Made by a program: the position numbers and the translations under genes. This document shows positions 11,801 through 18,822 of a stretch of 64,000 nucleotides of DNA, one piece after another (the stretch's first letter is position 1; each line of letters begins with the position of its first letter). Origin of the DNA: CAWEFA01 sp963851385 (GTDB taxonomy: Bacteria; Bacteroidota; Bacteroidia; Bacteroidales; DTGW01); the NCBI GenBank assembly GCA_963851385.1, contig CAWKPE010000026.1:1-64000 (forward strand), in the 5' to 3' direction. Under the pieces are notes generated by a model. It made no database searches. It worked only from the letters and a program-made list of their open reading frames with translations, and was not told where the DNA came from.

Positions 11801-12130
11801 TGCCAGCATGGAATGCAGAATAGGTTTTACCGGAAAGGCTGAGGTCTCAGTTTCTTTTTCTATCGATTCAATATTCTTCGCAAAAGCATCTTCCTGTGTA
11901 TCCTCATTGTATTTCATTTTATAGATAACAGCTTTTACAAGTTGCGTTACATTTTGTTCTGCTTTAGCCTGATTATAGATTTTTTCAACTACCTGCAAAG
12001 CAGATTTTGGCAGACTTTTCGAATCGAGCGAATCTACAGCTTGCCATTTCTTTGAATAATCAAAACCTTGTCCGAAAGCAACATAATTGCATAGACAAAG
12101 TGCAATGATGATGATAGTTTTTGTTTTCAT
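5891..12130 (-). CDS. Alpha-2-macroglobulin family protein, 2079 aa
   Basis: A secreted giant protein with a signal peptide (residues 1-20, ending YVAFGQ). A helical N-terminal region precedes macroglobulin domains. The MG2 signature (FFTDRAIYRPGQTVYFKG) lies near residue 615. The alpha-2-macroglobulin domain (TAFFYPHLQTDENGEVLVNF, TKWKMFGFAHT) begins near 1280. The thioester-type motif is Cys-Ala-Glu-Gln with Cys1531 (family form CxEQ), followed by a helical thioester-domain toroid to about 1900. Bacterial homologues are thought to trap attacking proteases in the periplasm or envelope. Length is in the usual Bacteroidota range. No penicillin-binding partner (pbpC) is adjacent. Residues about 1400-1420 are encoded by a 63-base heptamer repeat array in frame. 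The region 1228-1270 is low-complexity (KKDGGDGGGEDEK). The gene appears intact and monocistronic. Confidence 0.93.
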   Translation of the reverse strand: MKTKTIIIIALCLCNYVAFGQGFDYSKKWQAVDSLDSKSLPKSALQVVEKIYNQAKAEQNVTQLVKAVIYKMKYNEDTQEDAFAKNIESIEKETETSAFPVKPILHSMLAEMYWWYFENNRYKFYNRSQTVDFKLDDIRTWDLNKIVARVIYQYKASLLENDKLKKTNIDNFKYILINYYKDDVPVRPTLYDFLAHRAIDFFMNQEAELTVPINEFVINNENYFLPADSFVNLNVQSDDSMSFKYYAIKLFQDILKFHQNDTSPIAFIDADIKRLDFVYNNSTSDIKDSLYLNNLYFLKKKCHNIKTEALVELRIIQKLYDIGCTYNPNVSEIHKWFKKTAREKCLEIMKKYDYVSSDCERFIEKIDSKNINLTVEKENIPGEPFRALLNYRNTDTAFFRIYKTSYRELENLRKEYNKNSENVYVQQDTFIINHFKKQKLFTPFYSLLPNDNDYQNHSAEVKIPECEKGLYFILAGTSNNMDFHNNVVNYGLTVVTNISYIHRQNKDGSFDFYVLHRKTGAPIKGVKAECWSNNYDYSDRNYKPRFVGSFITDSMGHFTTSFKETGNNQYYIDFSYNGDTWSTNDYNFWYPEFSFYNYSYDYKKEKTYRTFFFTDRAIYRPGQTVYFKGIVIETDGWKKNKIITNFHTTVQLMDVNWQKAGEIELTTNDFGTFNGTFTAPSKGLNGKMTIINGYGSTYISVEDYKRPKFEVKFDTLRSTYKLGEILNVPGRATAYSGANIDNATVSYRVVRQTRYPWWYDYWWCPRPTSPEKEIIHGKVKTNENGEFEINFKAVPDVAIPASSDPIFNFKIFADVIDVNGETHSNTEDINVGYKALILATNIPAKLVKTENSTFTISTQNLNGDFVPASGTLSVYKLKSPEKVFRDRKWNKPDKFAMTKEDFYKEFPNDLYNDENNPATWETENNIMETTFNTANDKKINLSHLPKWKDGMYKIVMKSKDKYGSDVDQSFYFTVFDMNNKNLPLQTTDWFTMIKSSGEPGEQAQYIAGSGYEKTWVLTETELDENIIDKKWININNEQLLHEIPLKEDYRGNIGIHYTFIRNNRLYMHNETIIVPFTNKMLDIKFETFRNKLQPGEKEQWKLRISGKDGDKVAAEMVATLYDASLDAFVKHSFDFGIYPYYSPSLGWNSTNCFQDANLQRVTFDSRDSYNFGYYRSYYYLNWFSYYYHYYSKFYMAEDAVESQSVGAIVYGSSNKIAIRGTSSLKSSMAPVAEKKLKAAKKDGGDGGGEDEKSENNNLQPPAPPQEKVDLTSVSARTNLNETAFFYPHLQTDENGEVLVNFTMPEALTKWKMFGFAHTKDLKYGLTENELVTQKDLMVTPNAPRFFREGDTMTFTAKVTSLSDKDLNGAAQLMLFDATTMKPIDREMQNINATQSFSINGNRKPETGNSISGLRSPDSGLQSSTSRSINLNWKIIIPESLQAVTYRVVAKAGNFSDGEEMSLPVLTDRMLVTETMPLPLKGKQTKTFILEKLAHNTSSTLRNQKLTLEYTSNPAWYAIQALPYLMEYPYECAEQTFSRFYANSIASHIANSSPRIKQVFDSWKNITPDALLSNLEKNQELKSLMLEETPWVLDAKDESARKQRVALLFDLNRMADELGRALDKLEKMQASNGGFPWFQGMPDDRYITQHIVCGMGKLDHLGIKNVREDNKTWNMLKNAVRYTDYRIVEDYRELLRLAKAGLINLNDNHLGYTEIHYLYARSFFKDLSMDKQTKEAVDYYISQAQKYWLANGFYLEAMIALALNRNNDSKNPAAIIKSIKEHALYSEELGMYWNVDWGWYWYQAPIETEAMMIEAFDEVAHDSSSVNEMKVWLIKQKQTQDWKTTKATVEACYALLLRGTKWLDETEPVEITVGNMKIEPQKMPDIKVEAGTGYFKTSWIGDAIKPEMATVTVSKKTEGVSWGALYWQYFEQLEKITSAETPLKLNKKLFVERITSSGPVIVPVSDTTHLKPGDLIKARIELRVDRDMEYVHMKDMRAAGFEPINVLSEYKWQDNLGYYESTRDAATNFFFSWLPKGTYVFEYPLRITHYGNFSNGITTIQCMYAPEFTSHSEGVRVTIK
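7871..7933. repeat. Heptamer tandem array inside a coding sequence
   Basis: Nine 7-base units run without a gap: GAGACCG, GAGTCCG, GAGACCG, TAGACCG, GATATTG, AATTTCC, then GGTTTCC three times. The left and right halves are partly reverse-complementary, so the array can fold. Its length of 63 bases is 21 codons, so the alpha-2-macroglobulin frame stays open. The added residues read like RKPETGNSISGLRSPDS, unlike the rest of the protein. Confidence 0.85.
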
Positions 12131-12268
12131 AAATTATTTTTTTCAATAGGATGCAATCAAAAAGAAATTTCCATAAAAAGTAATTGTTTTTTTTCAAATA
12201 TGGAATATAAAATGGTTAGTTTTAACCTAGTTAATCAATTTGTATGACATTTTTACCTATAATCCAAG

Positions 12269-12326
12269 TCCATAGTCCATGGTCCATAGTCGATATCCCA
12301 TGGACTGTTAACAGTGGACTATCGAC
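12269..12326. repeat. Intergenic heptamer-periodic inverted repeat
   Basis: Units of seven (CATAGTC, CATGGTC, CATAGTC, GATATCC, CATGGAC and so on) form a partly palindromic block between the alpha-2-macroglobulin start and the MFS gene. The rest of the 264-base gap (12131-12394) is AT-rich and must hold both divergent promoters. No confident -7 box was found. Confidence 0.7.
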
Positions 12327-12394
12327 AATTTTATTTTGTATAGAAATATCATAACAATAGAAATTATAATTTTACAGATTCTAGAAAAACGAGA

Positions 12395-13639
12395 ATGATA
12401 AAAAGATTATTTGAAGAGCAGAAAGCGAAATTTGATGTTTTTACCCTGGGTGCAAAGAAATTAATTTGGTCAAACCTGTTGTTTGGTTTGTTTAATCCCT
12501 TTTACTTTATATTTTCCAATACTTTTATTTTTAAACATTCAAATGGGAATTTAGTATACAATCTTGTATATTGTAGTTTTACATTTTCCGGAATAGTAAC
12601 AGGGTTTTTAATAAATGGATTTTTATTAAGGAGATTTCATGTAAAAAATCAACTGATATTTGGCGAATTATTGCTCTTCCTTACAATAACTACTTTATTT
12701 TTCATGCCAGCAACATTTCTTACTGATATTTCGGTCTCATTTTTTGGTCTGTTTGCAGGTATTGGAAGTGGAATTTATTGGGCCTCCCGCAATTATCTTA
12801 CATTAGTCAACACCGATGATAGCAACAGGGATTTTTTTGCAGGTCTCGATTATATTCTTATCAGCGCTGGGCGAATTATCACTCCTTTTTTTATTGGACT
12901 ATATATTGGTGAAGGGATTAAACATGGTTTGTTTTCTTCTGGCTTTGCATACAGTTCCACTTTAATTTTTGCTTTCGCAGCTATTCTGTTTTCATCTTTG
13001 ATGATCATTAATGAGAAATATAAAACTGTTCAAACGAAAAAATTTGTATTCATCAGGTACAATAAAGAATGGAATAATTCAAGGTTACTAATAACGTTAT
13101 TGGGATTTTATCAGGGTGCTATTTTTGCTATACCACCTGTCTTTATCATGAAATATATTGGAAACGAAACGACCGTTGGAACATTAAATTCAATTAGTTA
13201 TATTTTAGCAATTACTATTGTATATATTGTCAGCAGCAGATCTAAAACTGAACACAGAACAGGAATTATTGCTACGGCTGCTTTAATATTATTTACAGGC
13301 GCTATATTTTACAGTTCGCTTATATGCTATAAAAGTATTCTGGCTACTTCAATTCTGATGGTCTTGATGTTTATTGCCGAACCAATTATTAATTTTCCTG
13401 TCAGAGCTACTATAATGAAAGCAATTGACGACTTAAAACATATTGAAAAGCGAGATGACTACTCGTATCTTTTAGATGTTGAATTTTTTGCAGCAGTAGG
13501 AAGGATAGCAAGCATGATTATTTTTTACAATTTATATATTTCTTTAAAAACAAGTACTGCTTTATCAATATATATAGTTTTTGTTGCATTGTTGCAGTTT
13601 ATCAATATTCCTTTATCGAAACGAATAAATGGAAATTAA
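12395..13639 (+). CDS. MFS-type membrane transporter, 414 aa
   Basis: A polytopic membrane protein with about 12 predicted hydrophobic segments and short polar loops, as in the major facilitator superfamily. The sequence LFAGIGSGIYWASRNYL around residue 120 sits where MFS proteins have a conserved glycine-rich helix, and a longer polar loop (EKYKTVQTKKFVFIRYNKEW, about 207-228) separates the two six-helix halves. The start is ATG 12395. Substrate cannot be told from the sequence. It is a single gene: the upstream neighbour is divergent and the MNT/HEPN pair downstream converges on it with a 13-base gap. MFS membership is fairly secure; the subfamily is not. Confidence 0.78.
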   Translation: MIKRLFEEQKAKFDVFTLGAKKLIWSNLLFGLFNPFYFIFSNTFIFKHSNGNLVYNLVYCSFTFSGIVTGFLINGFLLRRFHVKNQLIFGELLLFLTITTLFFMPATFLTDISVSFFGLFAGIGSGIYWASRNYLTLVNTDDSNRDFFAGLDYILISAGRIITPFFIGLYIGEGIKHGLFSSGFAYSSTLIFAFAAILFSSLMIINEKYKTVQTKKFVFIRYNKEWNNSRLLITLLGFYQGAIFAIPPVFIMKYIGNETTVGTLNSISYILAITIVYIVSSRSKTEHRTGIIATAALILFTGAIFYSSLICYKSILATSILMVLMFIAEPIINFPVRATIMKAIDDLKHIEKRDDYSYLLDVEFFAAVGRIASMIIFYNLYISLKTSTALSIYIVFVALLQFINIPLSKRINGN

Positions 13640-13652
13640 AGATTATGTGTGT

Positions 13653-14048
13653 TCAGGAGTGTTGAGCTATTATTCTTTCAATTAAAATTACAAATTCTTC
13701 AACTTCATTTATAAGTGGAATAATATCTTCTTTGGTAAATTCCTGAAAATCGTTATAGTCTCCTTCCTGTCGTTTATTCATTAAATTTGAATAGAGACTA
13801 CTGTATTTTTTATCGAGAATATTAGATTTAATATATCTTTTAAAAAACTCTGTTCTCACTCCATTATGAGTCGAGATGGTAATGTCGTTATTTAATAACA
13901 AAGCAATGACGATATAAAAACAGCTATAATAAAGACGGTTTGCGGCTCCTGTGAAGAAACTATTTTCACCTAAAAATTTTGCTTCTTCTAGAGTTCTTTT
14001 TGATTTGTCTATCCGATACCGAATTAAATCTTGTTTCTCGTAATTCAT
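13653..14048 (-). CDS. HEPN domain protein (UPF0332-like), 131 aa
   Basis: A small helical protein of the HEPN superfamily. Recognisable points are AANRLYYSCFYIVIALL, the STHNGVRTEFF segment, and RQEGDYNDF, which together resemble the UPF0332 group. It is the second gene of a two-gene unit, starting within the last four bases (ATGA-type overlap) of the nucleotidyltransferase gene, so translation is probably coupled. HEPN/MNT pairs usually act as toxin-antitoxin modules in which HEPN is an RNase and MNT counteracts it, in known cases by nucleotidylation. The canonical R-x4-6-H catalytic motif is not visible here, so RNase activity is uncertain. Confidence 0.82.
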   Translation of the reverse strand: MNYEKQDLIRYRIDKSKRTLEEAKFLGENSFFTGAANRLYYSCFYIVIALLLNNDITISTHNGVRTEFFKRYIKSNILDKKYSSLYSNLMNKRQEGDYNDFQEFTKEDIIPLINEVEEFVILIERIIAQHS

Positions 14049-14353
14049 ACTTCAATGCCGTCTCTTTGAATATTTATATATAGAGGAGTAACTTTATAAT
14101 CTTCCCATTTTTCCTGGGAGTAAATAATAGTACTTATCACTTCCTCTGCTTCAAGTTCTGTATCAATCAACCTGTCTCTGATTTGTCTTTTCAATTTTTC
14201 ATCAGTCTGTATTGAAGTAAGGATAAGAAAGTCCCAGTCGGAAATGGGAATATTGTTACCTCTGGCCCTGGATCCGAATAATATTACGCGTGCATTGGGA
14301 TCAATAGCACGAACACTTTCTTTTACCTTATTTGTTAATTCTTGCCTGTTCAT
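14045..14353 (-). CDS. MNT-type nucleotidyltransferase, 102 aa
   Basis: A minimal nucleotidyltransferase with the signature G-S-x10-D-x-D seen in ILFGSRARGNNIPISDWDFLIL. The Gly-Ser and the two Asp residues of the active site are all present. It is first in the two-gene unit with the HEPN protein and overlaps it by 4 bases. I start it at ATG 14353 rather than the in-frame TTG at 14362, because that TTG lies inside a -7 promoter box (TAACTTTG, minus strand). In HEPN/MNT modules this protein is the antitoxin partner. A stand-alone role in modifying another target is the alternative. Confidence 0.85.
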   Translation of the reverse strand: MNRQELTNKVKESVRAIDPNARVILFGSRARGNNIPISDWDFLILTSIQTDEKLKRQIRDRLIDTELEAEEVISTIIYSQEKWEDYKVTPLYINIQRDGIEV

Positions 14354-14359
14354 TATAAG

Positions 14360-14367
14360 CAAAGTTA
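14360..14367 (-). promoter_or_regulatory. -7 box for the MNT/HEPN pair
   Basis: TAACTTTG on the minus strand matches the Bacteroidota -7 consensus TAnnTTTG. It ends only 7 bases before ATG 14353, so the transcript would have almost no leader. No good -33 TTTG was seen at the expected spacing. Confidence 0.5.
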
Positions 14368-14588
14368 ATAATCTAAAATTACTAATTTAAAAATCAACGC
14401 AAATTTGATACTAATGTTTCAATTCTGGTTTTTCAAATGTAACAAAAGTCGGAGACTCATGAGTAGATATCTTTATGATTCTAAAAAGGCTCAACGAAGT
14501 TAAATCTTTTTCTATCTAATATTAAAATTTAAGTAAACCAATGCGTAAATTGTTTTTCAATTATTAAAAACCATTGGCGTATTTGGAT

Positions 14589-14596
14589 TAACTTTG
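14589..14596 (+). promoter_or_regulatory. -7 box for hydG
   Basis: TAACTTTG matches TAnnTTTG and lies about 30 bases before ATG 14627. The alternative TTG start at 14594 falls inside this box, which argues for the ATG. A matching -33 element is not clear. Confidence 0.5.
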
Positions 14597-14626
14597 CAGT
14601 TAACACATTTGAAAGAAAAAGACAGG

Positions 14627-16051
14627 ATGATTTACAATCCTCAAACATATAAGATTAAAGATGAACGGATGAAACCGTTTATTGATGCCGATGAAATTTG
14701 GTCATACATTAATAATCAAAAATCAGATAAAGGAAAAGTTCGTGAAATTATAGCCAAAGCTCTTGATAAAAACAGATTGTCTTTGGAAGAAACTGCTGTT
14801 TTAATAAATGCATATAATAACGATGTTATAGAAGAAATAAAAGAAGGAGCGAAGCTGTTAAAAGAAAACATTTACGGAAAACGTATTGTACTGTTTGCGC
14901 CACTCTATGTCGGAAATTTATGTACAAATGATTGCACATATTGTGGCTTTCGCATTTCAAATAAGGACCAGGTTCGCACTACTCTTACTACAGAAGATTT
15001 AATCGAAGAAATTAAAGCTTTAGAAGACACGGGGCAAAAGCGCTTAATTTTGGTTTATGGTGAGCATCCACGCTATAATGCTCAATTTATTCACGATACT
15101 GTGAAAACTGTGTACAGTGTGAAAAATAAAATCGGTGAAATACGCAGGGTAAATATTAATGCAGCACCACTAGATATAAATGGATTTCGGCTTGTCAAAG
15201 AAGCTGGCATCGGGACTTACCAGGTTTTCCAAGAAACCTATCATGAAGAAACGTATAAAAAGCTTCATCCAATTGGACCAAAGACAGACTACAACTGGAG
15301 GATAACGGCACTCGATCGCGCCCAGGAAGCCGGGATTGATGATGTCGGGATTGGCGCTTTATTTGGTCTTTACGATTGGCGTTTTGAAATATTAAGTTTA
15401 ATCAGGCATGTCAATCATTTTGAATCAACTTATAACGTTGGGCCGCATACAATATCTTTTCCCAGGTTGCAAAATGCTTCCAACCTCAATATAGATAAAA
15501 AGTATTTAGTAAGCGATTATGATTTCACAAAACTAGTTGCTATTTTAAGGTTGGCTGTTCCTTATACAGGCCTTATTCTTACTGCCCGCGAACCTGCAAG
15601 CGTTCGCGATGAAATTTTACAATTTGGAGTCAGCCAGATTGACGGTGGTACAAACATTGAAATTCATGGTTATACTAAAAGTGAAATTGGTCAGAATTTG
15701 CACAAAGAACAATTTCAAATCAATGATAACAGAACTTTGAATGAAATCATAAATGAATTAATAGAAAAAGGTTTTATTCCTTCGTTTTGCACATCATGTT
15801 ACAGGGCAGGGCGCACAGGAGAACATTTCATGGAATTTTCGGTTCCTGGTTTTATAAAAAACTATTGTCAGCCCAATGCAATTCTGACTCTTGCCGAATA
15901 TCTTGAAGATTATGCCCCGCTAACAACAAAAGAAGTAGGATATAAATTAATCGAAAAGGAATTGGGTGAATTTGGTAAAAATGGTTTCCGCAATAAACTA
16001 ATCGAAAAGTTAGGATTGATAAAAGAAGGGAAAAGGGATTTGTATTTTTAA
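14627..16051 (+). CDS. hydG: [FeFe]-hydrogenase maturase HydG (radical SAM), 474 aa
   Basis: HydG cleaves tyrosine to make the CO and CN ligands of the [FeFe]-hydrogenase H-cluster. The radical-SAM motif Cys-x3-Cys-x2-Cys is present (CTNDCTYCGF, Cys99, 103 and 106 counted from ATG 14627). The HydG-specific C-terminal cluster motif Cys-x2-Cys-x22-Cys is also complete (CTSC at 388-391, Cys414), which separates it from the tyrosine lyase ThiH. Length is as expected. The ATG is preceded by a purine-rich stretch and a -7 box, so the upstream TTG was not used. hydE, hydF and an aspA-like gene lie just downstream on the opposite strand. The hydrogenase structural gene is not in the window. Confidence 0.96.
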   Translation: MIYNPQTYKIKDERMKPFIDADEIWSYINNQKSDKGKVREIIAKALDKNRLSLEETAVLINAYNNDVIEEIKEGAKLLKENIYGKRIVLFAPLYVGNLCTNDCTYCGFRISNKDQVRTTLTTEDLIEEIKALEDTGQKRLILVYGEHPRYNAQFIHDTVKTVYSVKNKIGEIRRVNINAAPLDINGFRLVKEAGIGTYQVFQETYHEETYKKLHPIGPKTDYNWRITALDRAQEAGIDDVGIGALFGLYDWRFEILSLIRHVNHFESTYNVGPHTISFPRLQNASNLNIDKKYLVSDYDFTKLVAILRLAVPYTGLILTAREPASVRDEILQFGVSQIDGGTNIEIHGYTKSEIGQNLHKEQFQINDNRTLNEIINELIEKGFIPSFCTSCYRAGRTGEHFMEFSVPGFIKNYCQPNAILTLAEYLEDYAPLTTKEVGYKLIEKELGEFGKNGFRNKLIEKLGLIKEGKRDLYF

Positions 16052-16346
16052 AAGAAATGACACCTTTACTTACGCTTATTTATTGTACATAAAAATATTA
16101 AATGAGCGTCCGCATAAATAACTATGAACTTTCTAATTGCAAATGTTGTCATGCTGAGCGAAGTCGAAGCATGTTTCTTACTGTTCATTCATCGATTTCG
16201 CTCGGAATGACATTTTAAGCTCTTTCAATAGTCATTAATACTGATACATAAAATATTATTTCGTTCCTGACGGAACTTTAAAGATAATATATTCATGTTT
16301 TTCTACCAATATGTCATCCCTACGGGATTGGTTTCGTTACAAATAT
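16052..16346. repeat. hydG-hydE convergent gap with TGAGCGAAGTCGAAG hairpin repeat
   Basis: An inverted repeat has its left arm at about 16147-16167 (TGTCATGCTGAGCGAAGTCGA) and a complementary right arm at about 16192-16212. The core recurs at 51.87 kb and 53.59 kb. Two short hairpins follow: GTTCC-TGAC-GGAAC near 16263 and ATCCC-TAC-GGGAT near 16316. No gene is seen between the converging hydG and hydE stops. These hairpins could end transcription from both sides, although U-tracts are weak. Confidence 0.6.
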
Positions 16347-17432
16347 TTATTGCAAGTCTTTTTTACCAAAATGCTTTGAATCGCCCCAATCTCCATAACC
16401 CACTTTATTGCTTGTCATGGCAATCCGTGCTTCCAGACATTGGGTGCAATCTTCCGCTTCGTCATCAATGCAGGGTTTATTTTCATAAAGCTTATAATTA
16501 TTTCGGTATTTGCCCGGGGTAATATTGGGCATAATAATGTTGGCTCCAACTTTTATAGCTTTTTCCCTTCCCATGGGATCAATTGCCTGAAGAGCTGTGG
16601 CTGCAGCAATATTAATATCTTTCATCATTAATCTTAAAATGGCTATCATTTTTAAAGCTAATTCTAATCGTTTTTCCTTTGACTCTAATAAATTCCTGTA
16701 TTGAAATAAAGGAGTATCGGGATGTTCAATATAAGGTCCCATTCCACACATGTCAATATCGAATTCCTGCATGAAAAGAAGATCGTTGGCCAAATCTGAA
16801 TAAGTTTGAAAAGGCAGGCCTATCATTACTCCGGTACCAACCTGGTAACAGGCTTTTCGTAATAATTTCAGGCAATTTAAACGTGTTTCAAAAACGTGAT
16901 TTTTGTCAGGCGGATGAATTTTTTTATAAAGTTCGGGATTGGAAGATTCAATTCGTAACAAGTAACGATGTGCACCTGCTTTTTTCCAGCGTATATAAGT
17001 TTCTTCAATTTGCTCGCCCAATGATAACGTTATACCCAATTCATAATTCGATGTCTTTTTTATATCATGCAACAACTTTTCAATTCGATTTACAAACGAT
17101 TCGTTTGCCAACTCTCCAGATTGAAGCACAACGGATGCAAAACGGTTTTCATAAGCAAATTTAACTGCTGAAAGAATTTCTTCATCGGATAAATTGTAAC
17201 GTTCAAGGTTTTGATTTCCCGAACGAATTCCACAATAATAACAATTCTTGCCACAGATATTCGAAAATTCAATTAATCCACGATAGTATACTATATTACC
17301 AACATATCTTTCCTTAACTTCTGCTGATTTCTGAAAAAGAATATTTTTTTCCTCATCATTAGTTTTCAAAAGAAAGACAATATCGTCATGAGTTAATTCA
17401 TTTTTTTTTAATATGGTTGAAATTCTATTCAT
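16347..17432 (-). CDS. hydE: [FeFe]-hydrogenase maturase HydE (radical SAM), 361 aa
   Basis: HydE is the radical-SAM maturase that processes the HydG product on the way to the H-cluster binuclear subcluster. The radical-SAM Cys-x3-Cys-x2-Cys motif is in SNICGKNCYYCGIR (Cys60, 64 and 67). The downstream stretch SGELANESFV and the segment IGLPFQTYSDLANDLLFM are typical of HydE and of the related biotin-synthase fold. I start at ATG 17432; an in-frame TTG six bases earlier was rejected. It is the last gene of the leftward aspA-hydF-hydE set, separated from hydF by a 45-base gap filled with a heptamer array. Confidence 0.94.
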   Translation of the reverse strand: MNRISTILKKNELTHDDIVFLLKTNDEEKNILFQKSAEVKERYVGNIVYYRGLIEFSNICGKNCYYCGIRSGNQNLERYNLSDEEILSAVKFAYENRFASVVLQSGELANESFVNRIEKLLHDIKKTSNYELGITLSLGEQIEETYIRWKKAGAHRYLLRIESSNPELYKKIHPPDKNHVFETRLNCLKLLRKACYQVGTGVMIGLPFQTYSDLANDLLFMQEFDIDMCGMGPYIEHPDTPLFQYRNLLESKEKRLELALKMIAILRLMMKDINIAAATALQAIDPMGREKAIKVGANIIMPNITPGKYRNNYKLYENKPCIDDEAEDCTQCLEARIAMTSNKVGYGDWGDSKHFGKKDLQ

Positions 17433-17445
17433 TCTCAAATTAAAA

Positions 17446-17484
17446 AATCAGTAATCAGTAATCAGTAATCAGTAATCAGTAATC
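17446..17484. repeat. Heptamer array, unit AATCAGT
   Basis: About five and a half uninterrupted copies of a 7-base unit fill the gap between the hydF stop and the hydE start. The same unit recurs upstream of hydF. Confidence 0.9.
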
Positions 17485-18705
17485 TCAAAGGTATTCTTCC
17501 TTCATATCCATTTTCACAAATGGTTCAATAGCCCTGTTGTAAATTCCTTGCACGTATGCTATAGCCATTCCATAATTAGTAACAGGAACTCCGGCATCAA
17601 TAGCAGGTTTTAAGCGACTATGAATTTGCTTACGTGTAATCATGCATCCTCCGCATTGAATTACCAAAGTATATTCTTTAATATCATTTGGCAAAGCACT
17701 AAGTCCTGCTACTGTTTCAAATTCGAGTCTTTTACCTGTAAACTGACTAATCCATCGAGGTATTTTTGTCCGGCCAATATCGTCACAGGAAACATGGTGT
17801 GTGCATGATTCCAAAATTAAAACACGATCATCATTTTTAAGTCTGGATATGTATGGTGTACCTTGGAGATAATGTTGAAAAGGTCCTTTATACCTGGCCA
17901 ATAAAATACTGAAACCTGTTAGTGGTATATCTTTAGGTATCATAGCATCAGCTTTCAAAAAAATTGAACTGTCAGTTATTGCTAACTTAGGTTTGATTTT
18001 TGAATTTCGCAGGAATGTTTCAACTTCACGTTCTTTTAGAATGATGGCAATACAATCGTTATCTAAAATATCACGGATTGCCTGAACTTGCGGAAGAATT
18101 ATTCTACCTTCCGGAGCTTCAACGTCAATTGGAGTTATTAATAGTACTATGTCTCCATAATTGACTAAATCGCCCAGGAGTGAAATTTTTTTATAAGCTG
18201 TTTCAGGTGTGTGTTGTTTAATCAAGGAAATAAGTAAATCAATATCAGGATTAACTATAACCGAAAAATCAAGAATACTGGTTTTATATTTAGTTGTAAT
18301 TTTATTTTTAAATGTATCATTGAGAGCCTGTAAATCAGATTTATTATGGACAAAAAAGAAAGGGATATCAAATTCATTTAGTTTCTTAATTAGATTTTCT
18401 TCGAATTGATTAATTGAATTGTCTGTAAGAACTATAATTCCAAGGTCAATATTTTTTATTATTTCTGTTGTCTTTTTTACTCTTTTTTCACCCAGCGAAC
18501 CTTTATCGTCTATGCCTGCAGTATCAATAAGTATAACTGGTCCAACTCCTGGAATTTCGATTGATTTTTTTACAGGGTCGGTTGTGGTACCTGCAATTTC
18601 AGATACTATTGCAATATCTTGTCCGGCAAGCAAATTAATAAGCGAGCTTTTACCATTGTTTCGCTGGCCAAAAATTCCAATATGTGGTTTTAAATCCCTA
18701 GACAT
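17485..18705 (-). CDS. hydF: [FeFe]-hydrogenase maturation GTPase HydF, 406 aa
   Basis: HydF is the GTPase scaffold that carries the assembled subcluster to the hydrogenase. The N-terminal GTPase domain shows Walker A (GQRNNGKSSL), switch threonines (GTTTD), the G3 motif DTAGI and the G4 motif NKSD. The C-terminal iron-sulphur site Cys301-x-His303-x47-Cys351-x2-Cys354 is complete (CTHH and CGGC). The length fits the family. It is transcribed leftward between aspA and hydE. Both flanking gaps contain the same heptamer repeat. Confidence 0.96.
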   Translation of the reverse strand: MSRDLKPHIGIFGQRNNGKSSLINLLAGQDIAIVSEIAGTTTDPVKKSIEIPGVGPVILIDTAGIDDKGSLGEKRVKKTTEIIKNIDLGIIVLTDNSINQFEENLIKKLNEFDIPFFFVHNKSDLQALNDTFKNKITTKYKTSILDFSVIVNPDIDLLISLIKQHTPETAYKKISLLGDLVNYGDIVLLITPIDVEAPEGRIILPQVQAIRDILDNDCIAIILKEREVETFLRNSKIKPKLAITDSSIFLKADAMIPKDIPLTGFSILLARYKGPFQHYLQGTPYISRLKNDDRVLILESCTHHVSCDDIGRTKIPRWISQFTGKRLEFETVAGLSALPNDIKEYTLVIQCGGCMITRKQIHSRLKPAIDAGVPVTNYGMAIAYVQGIYNRAIEPFVKMDMKEEYL

Positions 18706-18735
18706 CTAAAAGTTCAAAGTTTAAAATTTTAAATT

Positions 18736-18807
18736 CAGTAATCAGTAATCAGTTCATATCAGTAATCAGTAATCAGTAATCAGTAATCAGTAATCAGTAA
18801 TTCAGTA
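18736..18807. repeat. Heptamer array, unit CAGTAAT
   Basis: Two runs of the 7-base unit, interrupted once by TTCATAT, lie between aspA and hydF. They share their unit with the array between hydF and hydE. Confidence 0.9.
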
Positions 18808-18822
18808 GTCAAATTATTATTA

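Noticed and set aside
14045..14353. MNT protein as an aminoglycoside nucleotidyltransferase
   Set aside because: It is only the minimal 102-residue domain and is coupled to a HEPN gene, so a toxin-antitoxin type module fits better.
14594..14626. TTG start adding 11 residues to HydG
   Set aside because: The TTG lies inside the -7 box TAACTTTG. ATG 14627 is the better start.
14627..16051. HydG as the thiamine enzyme ThiH
   Set aside because: The C-terminal Cys-x2-Cys-x22-Cys motif and the hydE/hydF neighbours are specific to HydG.
17446..18807. Arrays of short repeats as a possible CRISPR
   Set aside because: Units are 7 bases with no spacers, and no cas genes are present.
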